Positions 17,256 through 27,296 of a DNA stretch of 44,145 nucleotides are shown here, piece after piece. The DNA comes from [Chlorobium] sp. 445 (GTDB taxonomy: Bacteria > Bacteroidota > Chlorobiia > Chlorobiales > Thermochlorobacteraceae). How positions within the stretch are numbered: the stretch's first letter is position 1; the number at the start of each line of letters is the position of its first letter. The notes beneath the pieces were generated by a model. That model had not been told where the DNA came from. It did no database searches and saw only the letters and a program-made list of their open reading frames with translations. Location: the NCBI GenBank assembly GCA_002763895.1, contig NSLH01000022.1:1-44145 (forward strand), read 5' to 3'. The position numbers and the translations under genes were made by a program.

Positions 17256-19696
17256 CTACGGCTTAACCACCAAGTTGACGAGTTTATTGGGCACAACGAT
17301 TTTCTTAATAATTTCTTTGCCATCAATAAACTTTTGCACGGTGTCGACTTGCATAGCGCGTGCAATGAGTTCTTCGTTAGTAATGCCAACAGGGGCTTCA
17401 AAGGTGCCGCGCAATTTCCCACTGACTTGAACGGCAATCGTAACCACATCATCTTTCGCTAATTCTGGGTCATAAGTCGGATAAGGCTCGTTGGCAATCG
17501 AGGTCGTATGTCCCAGCGCTTGCCAGAGTTCTTCGGCGATATGAGGCGCAAAAGGGGAGAGCATCAAAAGCAAGTTTTCAATGGCGATGCGGTTATGACA
17601 ATTTTCTTTGGTCAAGAGATTGACAAACTCCATCATGGCAGCAATCGCCGTATTGAACCGCAAATTCTCACAATCTTCGCTAACCTTTTTAATCGTTTTG
17701 TGCATCATACGCTCAATCTCTGCGCTCATGGGTGTATCGTCGACAATAATATCATGCTCGGGCGTTTCATGCGATTTGAAGACCAGGCGCCAGACTCTGC
17801 CCAAAAAGCGCGAGATGCCTTCAATGCCTTTGGTACTCCAAGGTTTAACTTGTTCAAGCGGTCCTAAAAACATCTCGTATAGTCTGACGGCATCAGCGCC
17901 ATGTTCAGCGAGCACTTTGTCAGCAGGAATGACATTGCCACGCGATTTGGACATTTTCTCGCCATCTTCACCCAGAATCATACCTTGATTGAAGAGCTTT
18001 TGGAAGGGCTCTTTGGTTGAAACAATACCTAAGTCGAAGAGCACTTTGTGCCAGAACCGTGCATAAAGCAAATGCAAAACTGCATGTTCGGCTCCGCCGA
18101 CATAGAGGTCAACGGCACCCCAGTATTTCTCTTTTTCAGGTGAAAGCAGTTGATGATTGTTATGTGCATCTTTGAATCGAAGGTAATACCAGCAACTGCC
18201 AGCCCATTGAGGCATGGTGTTTGTTTCACGGCGGAATTTGCCGTACTCATCTTCACCGTAGAGCCAGTGTGTGATAGTGGCAAGTGGCGATTCGCCTGTG
18301 CCAGAAGGCTCATACTTTTCTACGTCAGGCAAGAGTAATGGCAAGTTCGTTTCGGGTCGCAAAATTGTGTATTCGCCGTTTTCATCTTGGTAGTATTTCA
18401 TGGGAATCGGCTCGCCCCAATAACGCTGACGTGAGAAAACCCAGTCGCGCAGCTTGTAATTGACTTTGCGCCGTCCCATCCCCTTTGATTCAAGCCATGA
18501 AACGATTTTCTCGAAGGCATCTTTGAAAACTAAGCCGTCAAGGGAGACTTCATCGTTTGAAGAATTAACACAAGGAGCATCTTTACCGACGAACGCTTGC
18601 TCTTGGACGCTGTGCGGTGAGTGTACCACTTCTTTAATTGGCAAACCAAATTTCTTTGCAAATTCCCAGTCACGCTCATCATGTGCAGGGACAGCCATAA
18701 TAGCGCCTGTGCCATAACTCATCAAAACATAATCGGCAATCCAGATTGGAATCGCAGATTGGGTAGCAGGATTGATGGCATAGCCACCCGTGAACACTCC
18801 TGTTTTTTCTTTTTGCAAATCGGTGCGCTCCAAGTCGCTTTTTTTAGCAGTTTCAGTGCGATAGTGTTCTACAGCTGCGCGTTGTGCTGGGCTAACGATG
18901 CGATCGACAAGCGGATGCTCAGGTGAGAGCACTATGTATGTTGCGCCAAAAAGTGTATCGGGGCGCGTGGTAAAGACCGTGATTTTTTTAGGAGAGTTTT
19001 CAAGTTGAAAATCAATCTCGCAGCCTTCACTTTTGCCAATCCAATTGCGTTGCATGTCTTTGATGCTCTCACTCCAATCAAGCTCGTCTAAATCTTGAAG
19101 CAAGCGTTCAGCGTATGCCGTAATTTTCAAGACCCACTGGCGCAAGGGCTTGCGAAGGACGGTGAAGCCTTTTTCGACATATTCTGCGACTTCTTCATTT
19201 GCTAGGACAACACGCTGCTCGACACACCAATTGACAGGCACTTCTGCTGTGTAGGCTAAGCCTTTTTCATAGAGTTTGAGAAAAATCCATTGTGTCCATT
19301 TGTAGTAGTCTGGGTCGGTTGTATTGATTTCGCGCGACCAATCATAGGAAAAACCGAAGCGCATCAAGGTTTGCTTAAAGCTCTGCACGTTTTGTTCCGT
19401 TGTAATGCGCGGGTGTGTACCGGTTTTGATGGCATACTGTTCAGCAGGTAAGCCAAAGGCATCCCATCCCATCGGATGCAAGACATTGAACCCTTTGTGG
19501 CGTTTGAAGCGCGCAAAAATATCTGTTGCCGTATAACCTTCAAGGTGTCCGACATGCAGCCCACTGCCACTGGGGTAGGGAAACATATCGAGAACATAAT
19601 ACTTGGGCTTTGTTTCGTCTTCCGTTACACGGAAAGTCTGATGGGTTTGCCAGTAAGTTTGCCACTTTTTTCAATTTCAGTGAAATTGTATCTCAT
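17256..19696 (-). CDS. leuS: Leucyl-tRNA synthetase (one frameshift near the start)
   Basis: Class I aminoacyl-tRNA synthetase. The HIGH motif is HVGH in [13 protein letters not shown], the KMSKS motif is KMSKS in [13 protein letters not shown], and a CP1 editing domain lies between them. The real start is ATG 19696 ([12 protein letters not shown]... after repair). The open frame picks up only at the Met of MFPYP (19586) because one A is missing in the six-A run at 19666-19671; adding it joins YYVLD to MFPYPSG exactly as in the family. Length is about 813 aa. uvrA starts 40 bp after its stop. Confidence 0.93.
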
Positions 19697-19842
19697 GAGC
19701 GTGATGATTGGTTGTGCGATGCAACAAACTTGGATAACTTGGATTTGCCGTCAAGCTATGCCTGAGCTTTGAGCAATTCTTTAAAGATAGTAACAAATAC
19801 GTCGTGAATTTTGCTTCAAAGAGCGAGGCTTGCATGAGAAGC

Positions 19843-19873
19843 TTTGCATAAGAAAAAAATCGTTGTATCTTTG
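19843..19873 (+). promoter_or_regulatory. Promoter of tRNA-Ala (TTTG-N19-TATCTTTG)
   Basis: A perfect match to the Bacteroidota primary-sigma pattern: TTTG at 19843-19846, a 19-base spacer, then TATCTTTG at 19866-19873, 11 bp before the tRNA. The family consensus is established knowledge; its use here is inferred from the match. Confidence 0.7.
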
Positions 19874-19884
19874 TATTTCCTTTC

Positions 19885-19957
19885 GGGGCTATAGCTCAGT
19901 TGGTAGAGCGCTTCAATGGCATTGAAGAGGTCAGGAGTTCGAATCTCCTTAGCTCCA
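19885..19957 (+). tRNA. tRNA-Ala (GGC)
   Basis: A full cloverleaf can be drawn: acceptor GGGGCTA/TAGCTCC, D arm GCTC/GAGC, anticodon stem CTTCA/TGAAG with loop ATGGCAT (anticodon GGC), and T arm AGGAG-TTCGAAT-CTCCT. It is 73 nt to the discriminator A; the CCA end is not encoded. Confidence 0.95.
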
Positions 19958-20020
19958 CAAGTACCCCTTTTTCTCAAAGCAGCGCAGATATGCCGATAAC
20001 TCTGACGCAAAAACGCCAGA

Positions 20021-20965
20021 ATGCCTGACAAAGAATACCTTCTCAGAGATTCTCTTCGTCGACTCTCTGAACTTAAAGCCACAGAAGATTCACTGCGCTT
20101 ATCTGAGCAATCAGCCGTGTCATATTGGCTCGACCAAATGCTCTCACCAGAGTTGTCGTTGCAATTTTTTGTATCACTTTTACTCATTTTTCTTGGGACT
20201 GTTTTTGCCTATTTGCTCTACCGTCGCAGTAATCGCCTCAAAAGCATTGACAAGCTGCAAGCACGGGCACTGCAGTTTGCAGCGTTGGCACTACTTTGTC
20301 TTGCATCCAAAGGTGTGTTTTTCATTATCTCGTCACTAGCGGTGTCAGGTGTGCTAGCTGCTGGCAGCTATGGTCAACTCTACTGGCTGGGCTGGCAGAT
20401 TTCACTGCTGTGGTTTGTCTATTTTGCATTTATGTTCGCTATCGGTTTTACACGCTCCAGAAAAAGTTACGACATTTATTTTGCCATGAGTCTAATGCTG
20501 TTGTTCCTAGTGATTACGGCGCTCTACAACGAGTGGTTTTGGAAGTGGCTACTTTACAAAATGAAAGTGGCTGAAATTGCCCCGAGCAGAATTGATATGC
20601 TTGTCGTGACGCTGGCGCCACCGCTGCCTTTCAAAACTGAAACCCTCATTCCTGTGCTGAGCCGGTTTTCATTCTTTGCCCTTAGTGTGCATCTCTTGTT
20701 GTGGCTGGTGCTGTTTGGCTATGCTGCGTTTATCATGTTTCGTCGCAGTCGCTCCTACAAAGATAGCAGTGCGAAAAATGCCGTATTTCTACTTGCGAGC
20801 ACTTTCTTGGTGCTTGCACTCTTTGGCGGCTTTGGGCTCCTGAAATTTCGTAGTGATTTTTCTCTGCTCACTTCAAAGTCCTATCTTGTAGCACTCGTTG
20901 CAATGATCATCTTTTTTTTGAGTGTAAGAAATACATATCGGCACGGTCGATACAAACGCAATTAA
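20021..20965 (+). CDS. Unknown polytopic membrane protein
   Basis: I do not recognise this 314-aa protein. After a charged amphipathic N-terminus (RDSLRRLSELKATEDSLRLSE) it has about seven hydrophobic helices, at roughly 46-66, 82-110, 120-145, 152-175, 210-237, 246-266 and 280-302, and ends in a basic tail (YRHGRYKRN). No His, Cys or charged motif in the membrane points to a transporter or redox family. It lies 63 bp after tRNA-Ala and 26 bp before purF, so it may be co-transcribed with purF. Confidence 0.7.
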   Translation: MPDKEYLLRDSLRRLSELKATEDSLRLSEQSAVSYWLDQMLSPELSLQFFVSLLLIFLGTVFAYLLYRRSNRLKSIDKLQARALQFAALALLCLASKGVFFIISSLAVSGVLAAGSYGQLYWLGWQISLLWFVYFAFMFAIGFTRSRKSYDIYFAMSLMLLFLVITALYNEWFWKWLLYKMKVAEIAPSRIDMLVVTLAPPLPFKTETLIPVLSRFSFFALSVHLLLWLVLFGYAAFIMFRRSRSYKDSSAKNAVFLLASTFLVLALFGGFGLLKFRSDFSLLTSKSYLVALVAMIIFFLSVRNTYRHGRYKRN

Positions 20966-20991
20966 TCAACTTTTGAACAAAGAAAACGAGA

Positions 20992-22469
20992 ATGTGTGGT
21001 GTTTTTGGGGTCTATAACTCTCCTACAGCCGCAATTGATGCCTTCTATGGCTTATATGCACTGCAACACCGCGGGCAGGAAGGCGCCGGCATCGTGGTCT
21101 CTGACTTTGATGCAGAACGACAAAAACCCGTGTTCCGTACGCACAAAGGACTTGGGCTTGTCGCAGAAGTTTCCGAGACGAAAAATTTTTGAGCAGCTCA
21201 AAGGACGAGCCGCTATCGGGCACAATCGCTATTCTACTGCGGGCTCGGCAAAAACGCCACAAAACATTCAACCCTTTTCAGTCAATTACAAAGGTGGACA
21301 CCTCGCGCTTGGGCACAATGGGAATCTGAGCAATCAACGTGCCTTGCGCAAAAACTCTCAGAGGATGGCGTGATTTTTCAAGCAACCTCCGACACTGAAG
21401 TCATCTTGCACCTTATTGCACGCAGTAAAGCTGAAACGACGCTTGAACGCATTTATGATGCGCTCTTGCAAGTTCAGGGCGCATATTCCCTTGTGATTCT
21501 TACCGATGGGGCGCTCATTGCAGCGCGCGATCCGCTCGGTTTTCGACCGCTGGCACTTGGTATAAAAAACCCACTGACAGAAAGACAAAACCAGCTTACT
21601 TACTTGCCAGTGAAACCTGCGCGTTTGACTTGATTGGAGCAAAGTATGAGCGTGAAATTGAACCCGGAGAAATTTTGATGATTGACCAGCATACCGTCGA
21701 GACAGGCGAATATAAGAGCATGCATTTACCAAAATCAGCACGCAAAGCACGATGTATTTTTGAGTATGTCTATTTTTCGCGTCCTGACAGCATCGTCTTC
21801 GGCGAATCTGTCGATAAAGTGCGCCGTAAGTTGGGCAAAAATCTCTCGCTTGAAGCAGGGGTTTCGCCTAAAGAAGATGAAAAGTATGTTACGGTTATTA
21901 GCGTGCCTGATTCATCCAACACAGCGGCACTAGGATTCGTTACAGAAAGCAACAAGCACGGCTCACCAGCACGCCTTGAAATCGGCTTAATCCGCAATCA
22001 TTACATCGGGCGCACATTTATTCAACCGGGTGAAGCTGATCGGCAACTCAAAGTGCGTACCAAATACAACATCGTGCGCGGAATTCTGAAGAATCGTCGC
22101 ATCGTGGTTGTCGATGACTCTATTGTACGTGGTACAACATCCAAGATGCTCGTGCAACTCCTGCGCGAAGCGCATCCAAAAGAAATTCACATGCGTATTA
22201 GCTCCCCGCCTATCGTCAACCCCTGCTTCTACGGAATGGATTTTCCAACGCGCGACAAACTCATTGCATATCAATTTGGCGGCAACATTGAGAAAATTCG
22301 AGAAGAACTTGGCGTTGATTCCTTAGCGTATCTTTCACATAAGGGCTTACTTAACAGCGTGCCAAAGTATGAAGATGAACAAGGCAGTTACTGCACAGCT
22401 TGCTTTAGCGGCAATTATCCCGTACCCATAGATGACGCAACAACTGAAAAAGAAGAAAACGACATTTAG
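20992..22469 (+). CDS. purF: Amidophosphoribosyltransferase (three frameshifts)
   Basis: First committed step of purine synthesis: PRPP plus glutamine to phosphoribosylamine. The N-terminal nucleophile Cys2 is in MCGVFG with no propeptide, followed by [11 protein letters not shown] and GHNRYSTAG of the glutaminase domain. The PRPP motif is [12 protein letters not shown] in the C-terminal half. Shifts occur in an A run at 21181-21185 (one extra), an A run at 21350-21354 (one missing) and an A run at 21564-21569 (one missing). All fall in the first 600 bases. Its stop overlaps the convergent photolyase stop by 4 bp. Confidence 0.92.
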
Positions 22470-23815
22470 ACATAGGGCAACGCATGGGCTTCAAAAATGT
22501 GTGCGGCGCTAAAGGCTTGAAGTTCAGGAATCCACAACTTGATATACTGCGCATTAGCATCATACATCTCCGCTTGTCGCTTCGGGTTGAAGTAACGGTC
22601 TTCGCGTGGATCGTTGCCAATGCCAGCAACATAGTTCCAGTTGCCATAGTTGCTGCACACATCGTAATCAATCAAGATGGATTCAAAGTATTCAGCCCCC
22701 CAACGCCAATCTACATTCAAATCGCGCACCAAGTAACTGGCTACATTTTGCCGACCACGGTTCGACATAAAGCCTGTTGCAGCCAGCTCACGCATGTTGG
22801 CGTCAATGAACGGTTGACCAGTTGTTCCCGATACCCATTTTTGAAAGGCGGTTTTATCGCGTCCCCATTTTTTAGGTTTGCCTTGGATGCCGAATTTGTG
22901 AAAAATGCGGTTGCCATATTTGAGCGCAATGAAGCGAAAGTAATCGCGCCAGACAAGTTCAAAAATGAGCCAGTAAGTTGAGTCATTAGCAACGCGCTGG
23001 GCTTCATACTTTTTAACTTCATCGTAGATTTTTCTCGGTGAAAGCGCGCCATGAGCAAGCCAAGCCGAAAATTTTGAAGAATAATCTGCGCCGATAAGCC
23101 CGTTGCGTGTCTCTTTGTAGGTTTTGAGCAGATCTTTTTGCCAGATGTATTCGTCAAGGCGCTTCAAGCCTTCGCTCTCGCCTCCTTTGAAATGAAGCAC
23201 AGCGCGCGCGTCAACTTGCGGCTCTTCCAGTCCAAAAGTGTGCAGCGTGGGAAGTTCGCCAGCTTCAACTTCTACGACAGACTTCAAGCGTGTTGGGGTT
23301 GGAAAAAGTGCGCGCACACGCGCATGCTTTTCGACTTGCTTGCGAAAATGCGTGAAAACATCAGGAAGACGCTCAATCGACATTGGCAAGTCGTTTTTGT
23401 GGTAGAGCGTGCTGCCCCAGTATTCTTTTGTGCTGACGCCAAGCGTGCGAAGGTTTTTTCTCAAAGCGGCTTCAACGCGCAGCTCTTCATCTGTTGCTTC
23501 TTGATGAAAATACACACATAAGATGCCAAGCGACTGAGCAAGGCTTGCGATAATTTCTTCAGGCTTGCCGACACGCACAAGAAGTTCGCCGCCACGCTCA
23601 CGAATAGATTGGCGCAAATCAGCGACGCTCTCGAGCAAAAACTTTGCACGAAATTTTCCCGTCTTTGCAAATCCAGAGGGGAGCTTACCAAACTGACGCT
23701 CATCGAAGCAGTAGAGCAAGATAACTTCGCTGGATTCAGCAAGAGCACGTGTAAGTGCTTCGTGGTCGTGCAAGCGCAGGTCGTTTCGAAACCAGACAAG
23801 CGTCTTTTGAGGCAT
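22466..23815 (-). CDS. Cryptochrome DASH-type photolyase
   Basis: FAD- and light-dependent flavoprotein, 449 aa. It begins with the photolyase alpha/beta domain (TLVWFRNDLRLHDHEAL) and ends with the FAD-binding helical domain. DERQFG and KTGKFRAKFLLESVADLR near the N-terminus, NRGRQNVASYL, and GIGNDPREDRYFNPKRQAEMYD near the end are typical of the DASH subgroup rather than CPD class I photolyase. DASH enzymes repair CPDs mainly in single-stranded DNA. Three Trp in the usual electron-transfer region are likely but I did not map them. It converges with purF. Confidence 0.87.
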   Translation of the reverse strand: MPQKTLVWFRNDLRLHDHEALTRALAESSEVILLYCFDERQFGKLPSGFAKTGKFRAKFLLESVADLRQSIRERGGELLVRVGKPEEIIASLAQSLGILCVYFHQEATDEELRVEAALRKNLRTLGVSTKEYWGSTLYHKNDLPMSIERLPDVFTHFRKQVEKHARVRALFPTPTRLKSVVEVEAGELPTLHTFGLEEPQVDARAVLHFKGGESEGLKRLDEYIWQKDLLKTYKETRNGLIGADYSSKFSAWLAHGALSPRKIYDEVKKYEAQRVANDSTYWLIFELVWRDYFRFIALKYGNRIFHKFGIQGKPKKWGRDKTAFQKWVSGTTGQPFIDANMRELAATGFMSNRGRQNVASYLVRDLNVDWRWGAEYFESILIDYDVCSNYGNWNYVAGIGNDPREDRYFNPKRQAEMYDANAQYIKLWIPELQAFSAAHIFEAHALPYV

Positions 23816-23952
23816 GTGATGTGTGTTGAGATGATGCTTGAACGGCTTGCAAGATCAAACGCCAAAAAGGTGGTGATTGGTTTCTTTGTCGCACTGATGT
23901 AAAGCAAGTGAGCGTCGGTACGCTGTATTGAGTATTGCCCACCAAAAAAACG

Positions 23953-23983
23953 TTTGCAGACGAGCAAGCAATGTTTAACTTTC
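23953..23983 (+). promoter_or_regulatory. Candidate promoter of the cystathionine beta-synthase gene
   Basis: TTTG at 23953-23956, 19 bases, then TAACTTTC at 23976-23983; only the last base departs from TAnnTTTG. Transcription would start near 23990, about 70 bp before the start codon. Confidence 0.55.
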
Positions 23984-24001
23984 CGAGCTAAAGTCGGAAA
24001 G
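23979..24001. promoter_or_regulatory. Palindrome over the CBS-gene promoter (possible operator)
   Basis: CTTTCCGA, 7 bases, TCGGAAAG: a perfect 8-bp dyad overlapping the -7 box and the predicted transcription start. Position suggests a repressor site. As RNA it would form a 5-prime hairpin, so attenuation is the other reading. Confidence 0.45.
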
Positions 24002-24061
24002 ACGCAATCTTTAGCGCATTTTTAAAAATAGCTTTTCAGAAAGTTTTTTGCGCAATACAGC

Positions 24062-25432
24062 ATGTGGAAAAATAGCATTCTTGATACCATCGGGCAGACG
24101 CCAATGGTACGACTGCATCGCATCACCAAATCGCTGAAGCCTGTGATGCTGGCAAAGTTAGAGTTTATGAATCCGGGGGGCAGTATCAAAGACCGCATTG
24201 CGCTAAGCATGATTGAACATGCCGAACAAAACGGGCTACTCAAACCGGGCGGCACGATTATCGAGTGGACGGCGGGCAACACGGGCATCGGACTTGCGCT
24301 GGTGGCGACTGTGAAAGGCTACAAGTGCATTATGGTGATGCCTGATAAAGTCTCACAAGAAAAAATCGATCTTTTGCGTGCCTTAGGCTCTGAGGTAGTC
24401 ATTACCCCTACAGCCGTTAAGCCCGAGGATCCACGAAGTTGCTACAGTGTAGCAGAGCACCTAGCAAAGACAATTCCGAACTCTTACTACCCGAATCAAT
24501 TTAGCAACGAAGCAAATCCAGAGGTACATTATCGCACGACGGCACAAGAGATTTGGGAACAAACTGACGGCAAAGTAACGCATGTGTTTGCGGCAATGGG
24601 TACAGGTGGCACGGTCTCGGGTATCGCTAAGCGACTGAAAGAGTTGAATCCAAAGGTCAAAGTCATTGGTGTAGATTCTGTGGGGTCAGCTTATGCGCCT
24701 TATTTCAAGACGCGACAGATGCCCGAGGAAATTGGACTGTGGAAGTTAGAAGGAATGGGCGGCAGTCGCATCCCTGAAACCGCTGATTTTGACGTGCTCG
24801 ATGATGTTATTGCAGTCAGTGATGGTGATGCATTCTCAGCTGGGCGAGCACTCTCGAAACTTGAAGCTATCTTTGCAGGAGGCTCATCTGGGGCAGCACT
24901 GCATGCCGCAATGAAATACGCCAAGCAACTGAGCGAAGATGATGTTGTTGTCGTGATGATTACTGACACCGGTACGCGCTACCTTAGCAAAATGTATAAC
25001 GACCTGTGGATGAAGGAAAACAATTTTGCGCAATCGTTCAGCCACGATAAATCCCAGATGACAGCAGCAGATGTGCTTGCAACTAAAAAGAATCGCAAAT
25101 TGATTTTCGTAACGCCAGAAACGCCCCTATTTGAAGCGTTTGAGTTGATGAAAAAATATGAAATCTCTCAAGCCCCGATTATTTCCGATGGCGCAGAGAT
25201 TGGAAGTATTAGCGATAACAAAATCCTCAGCATCTTGCTTGCCGAAGCAGATGCAAAGCAGAATAAGGTGATTGGCTACATGGAAAAACCATTTCCAATT
25301 CTACCGCCTAATGCACCGCTATCAAAACTCTCTGATGAACTCACGCGCGACAATGCTGTGCTCATTGGCGATGGCAACAGTGAATTTGAAATTATCACCA
25401 AGTCGGACCTCATCGCTGCAATTACATCCTAA
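24062..25432 (+). CDS. Cystathionine beta-synthase with C-terminal CBS pair
   Basis: PLP enzyme that condenses serine and homocysteine to cystathionine. The PLP Lys43 is in NPGGSIKDR, the substrate loop EWTAGNTGIGLALV follows at about 68-81, and the PLP-phosphate loop is in GTGGTVSG near 180. Two CBS domains occupy roughly 335-456, as in full-length CBS, and could sense an adenosyl ligand. There is no N-terminal haem domain. A cystathionine gamma-lyase-like gene lies 0.6 kb downstream, so the pair likely runs reverse transsulfuration (homocysteine to cysteine). A plain cysteine synthase is less likely given the length and the CBS pair. Confidence 0.87.
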   Translation: MWKNSILDTIGQTPMVRLHRITKSLKPVMLAKLEFMNPGGSIKDRIALSMIEHAEQNGLLKPGGTIIEWTAGNTGIGLALVATVKGYKCIMVMPDKVSQEKIDLLRALGSEVVITPTAVKPEDPRSCYSVAEHLAKTIPNSYYPNQFSNEANPEVHYRTTAQEIWEQTDGKVTHVFAAMGTGGTVSGIAKRLKELNPKVKVIGVDSVGSAYAPYFKTRQMPEEIGLWKLEGMGGSRIPETADFDVLDDVIAVSDGDAFSAGRALSKLEAIFAGGSSGAALHAAMKYAKQLSEDDVVVVMITDTGTRYLSKMYNDLWMKENNFAQSFSHDKSQMTAADVLATKKNRKLIFVTPETPLFEAFELMKKYEISQAPIISDGAEIGSISDNKILSILLAEADAKQNKVIGYMEKPFPILPPNAPLSKLSDELTRDNAVLIGDGNSEFEIITKSDLIAAITS

Positions 25433-25442
25433 GACAGCAAGT

Positions 25443-25733
25443 TTAGTTAAGTTCGTAGCGGCGAATCACGAACGTGTGTCGCTGAAAAATCACCTGATTG
25501 AATGAAGGTTCGCTTTGTGCACGCTGTGCTGAGGCGGGTCGTTCAAGCTCACCATCAAAAAGCCATGAAAGTCCTTCGAGCCGAGACCCGAGGTAAAGGA
25601 GCCCTATCGCAATCAATGGAAACACACTGACAAGAAAGAGCGGCACCGTAAGCGCAAGCAAAATGCCAGCAGGAATGGCAAAAAGGGCAATCAAAAGAAT
25701 AACCGCAAGAAAAATAAACGTGCGTCTAATCAT
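25443..25733 (-). CDS. Small membrane protein of unknown function
   Basis: A 96-aa protein with two closely spaced hydrophobic segments (about 5-27 and 29-48) that form a hairpin, then a polar C-terminal half rich in Glu, Arg and Gln. No family is recognised. It converges with the cystathionine beta-synthase gene, and its stop lies 10 bp past that gene's end. Coding status rests on composition and the lack of a competing frame. Confidence 0.5.
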   Translation of the reverse strand: MIRRTFIFLAVILLIALFAIPAGILLALTVPLFLVSVFPLIAIGLLYLGSRLEGLSWLFDGELERPASAQRAQSEPSFNQVIFQRHTFVIRRYELN

Positions 25734-26041
25734 CTCTGACGATGGTTTGCGTGGAACTGCGATTATGGACTATGATACTTGGGAAATGACACTGCTGGTA
25801 ACTTCTAAATGCGAGAAACTCTCGTATGGAGTAAAACGTTCAAACCGTCCGCAAGTTTTTTGTAGCAACGCACATTTTTACACTCAAATTGTCTAGCGCT
25901 GTGCGTAGAGGAGCGCAACAGAAGAGCATCGGCATGAAGCCTTATGTTGAAGTAGCACGAGAGAAACAAAGCAGTGCATTTGCCTTTCGGCTTCGCAGGC
26001 TTTTTGGTAACTTAAAATTTCAACGGTTTATTATCGGCTAA
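25734..26041. other. 308-bp region before the cystathionine gamma-lyase gene
   Basis: No clear gene. It contains a 35-codon frame at 25934-26041 (MKPYVEVAREKQ...) whose TAA directly abuts the lyase ATG, so it could be a leader or coupling ORF. No good TTTG-N19-TAnnTTTG pair and no terminator were found. Confidence 0.4.
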
Positions 26042-27232
26042 ATGGACATGGACAAAAAACGCTGTGGCTTTAGCACGCGTGCAATTCATCACGCGCAAGA
26101 GCCTGACGAGAAAACGGGCGCGGTGGTGCCAATGCTCTCAATGGCAACCACATACAAACAAGATGGTATCAATCAACCGCGCGGTGGCTTTGAGTATTCT
26201 CGAGCGCAAAACCCGACACGTGCTCAGTTAGAACACGTCTTAGCAGGCTTGGAAAACGCAATGTATTGCAATGCATTTTCGTCAGGACTTGCTGCACTTG
26301 CTGCACTGATGAGCCTCTTTGAAGTACAAGACCATATCATTGCTGGCGATGACCTCTATGGTGGCACCGTGCGCTATTTCAATCAAGTGCTTGCCAGGTA
26401 TGGCATCACATTTTCTTATGTGGATACAAATGATTTGCAGGCAGTCGAAAAGGCGATTACACCGAAGACAAAACTCATCTACCTTGAATCACCAACAAAT
26501 CCGATGCTGCGGCTCTCCGACATTTGCGCTGTAGCAACGCTTGCCAAAGCACATGGGTTGTTGCTCGCTGTCGATAACACATTTGCAAGTCCCTATCTAC
26601 AAAACCCATTGGATTTGGGGGCTGATGTTGTGCTGCATAGTTCAACGAAGTATCTAGGCGGGCACTCCGACATTGTAGGCGGTGCGTTGATGACAAACAA
26701 CAAATCGCTCTACGACAAATTTTGCTTTCAGCAGAAAGCAGTAGGCGCCGTGCCATCGCCATTTGATTGCTGGCTACTAATGCGCTCGGTCAAAACGCTG
26801 GCGGTGCGCATGCGTCAGCAGTGTGAAAACGCACTGGCGATTGCCAATTTTCTTGCACAACATGGTGGAATTGAAAAAGTCTATTATCCGGGCTTGCCCA
26901 CGCATCCACAGCATGAATTAGCAAAGCGTCAGATGCCACGCGGCTTCGGGGGTATTGTCTCTGTGGATTTAGGTTCAAGAGCACGTGTGGAGGCGTTCAT
27001 CAAAGGCTTACAGATTTTCACATTTGCGGAAAGTTTAGGCTGCGTTGAAAGTCTGGTTTGCTATCCGTGGGAGATGACACACGCCGCTGTGCCCGTAGAG
27101 CAGCGCAGAAAACTTGGTATCACCGAGGGCTTGATTCGCCTCTCTATTGGAATTGAAGAAAAAGAAGACTTGATAGAGGAATTGCATGCTGCACTAGCAC
27201 TTGCAATGCCGCAGATTGAGACAGCGCGATAG
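26042..27232 (+). CDS. Cystathionine gamma-lyase / gamma-synthase family enzyme
   Basis: Cys/Met-metabolism PLP enzyme, 396 aa. The PLP Lys203 is in HSSTKYLGGHSD. SRAQNPTRAQLE and FSSGLAAL are the N-terminal substrate and PLP contacts. The C-terminus (ESLGCVESLVCYPWEMTHAAVP and GLIRLSIGIE) fits the lyase/synthase subgroup. Given the cystathionine beta-synthase just upstream I favour gamma-lyase (cystathionine to cysteine, 2-oxobutyrate and ammonia). Gamma-synthase or Met gamma-lyase activity cannot be excluded by eye. ATG 26048 is an alternative start. Confidence 0.85.
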   Translation: MDMDKKRCGFSTRAIHHAQEPDEKTGAVVPMLSMATTYKQDGINQPRGGFEYSRAQNPTRAQLEHVLAGLENAMYCNAFSSGLAALAALMSLFEVQDHIIAGDDLYGGTVRYFNQVLARYGITFSYVDTNDLQAVEKAITPKTKLIYLESPTNPMLRLSDICAVATLAKAHGLLLAVDNTFASPYLQNPLDLGADVVLHSSTKYLGGHSDIVGGALMTNNKSLYDKFCFQQKAVGAVPSPFDCWLLMRSVKTLAVRMRQQCENALAIANFLAQHGGIEKVYYPGLPTHPQHELAKRQMPRGFGGIVSVDLGSRARVEAFIKGLQIFTFAESLGCVESLVCYPWEMTHAAVPVEQRRKLGITEGLIRLSIGIEEKEDLIEELHAALALAMPQIETAR

Positions 27233-27296
27233 GACAACCATCGCTTGCTGCAAGGATGCTAAACACATTCACTTAACTTAACCCGATACAACTCCA

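Noticed and set aside
25663-25896. 77-codon plus-strand frame near the small membrane protein gene
   Set aside because: Overlaps the start of the minus-strand membrane protein and has no hydrophobic or domain pattern of its own.
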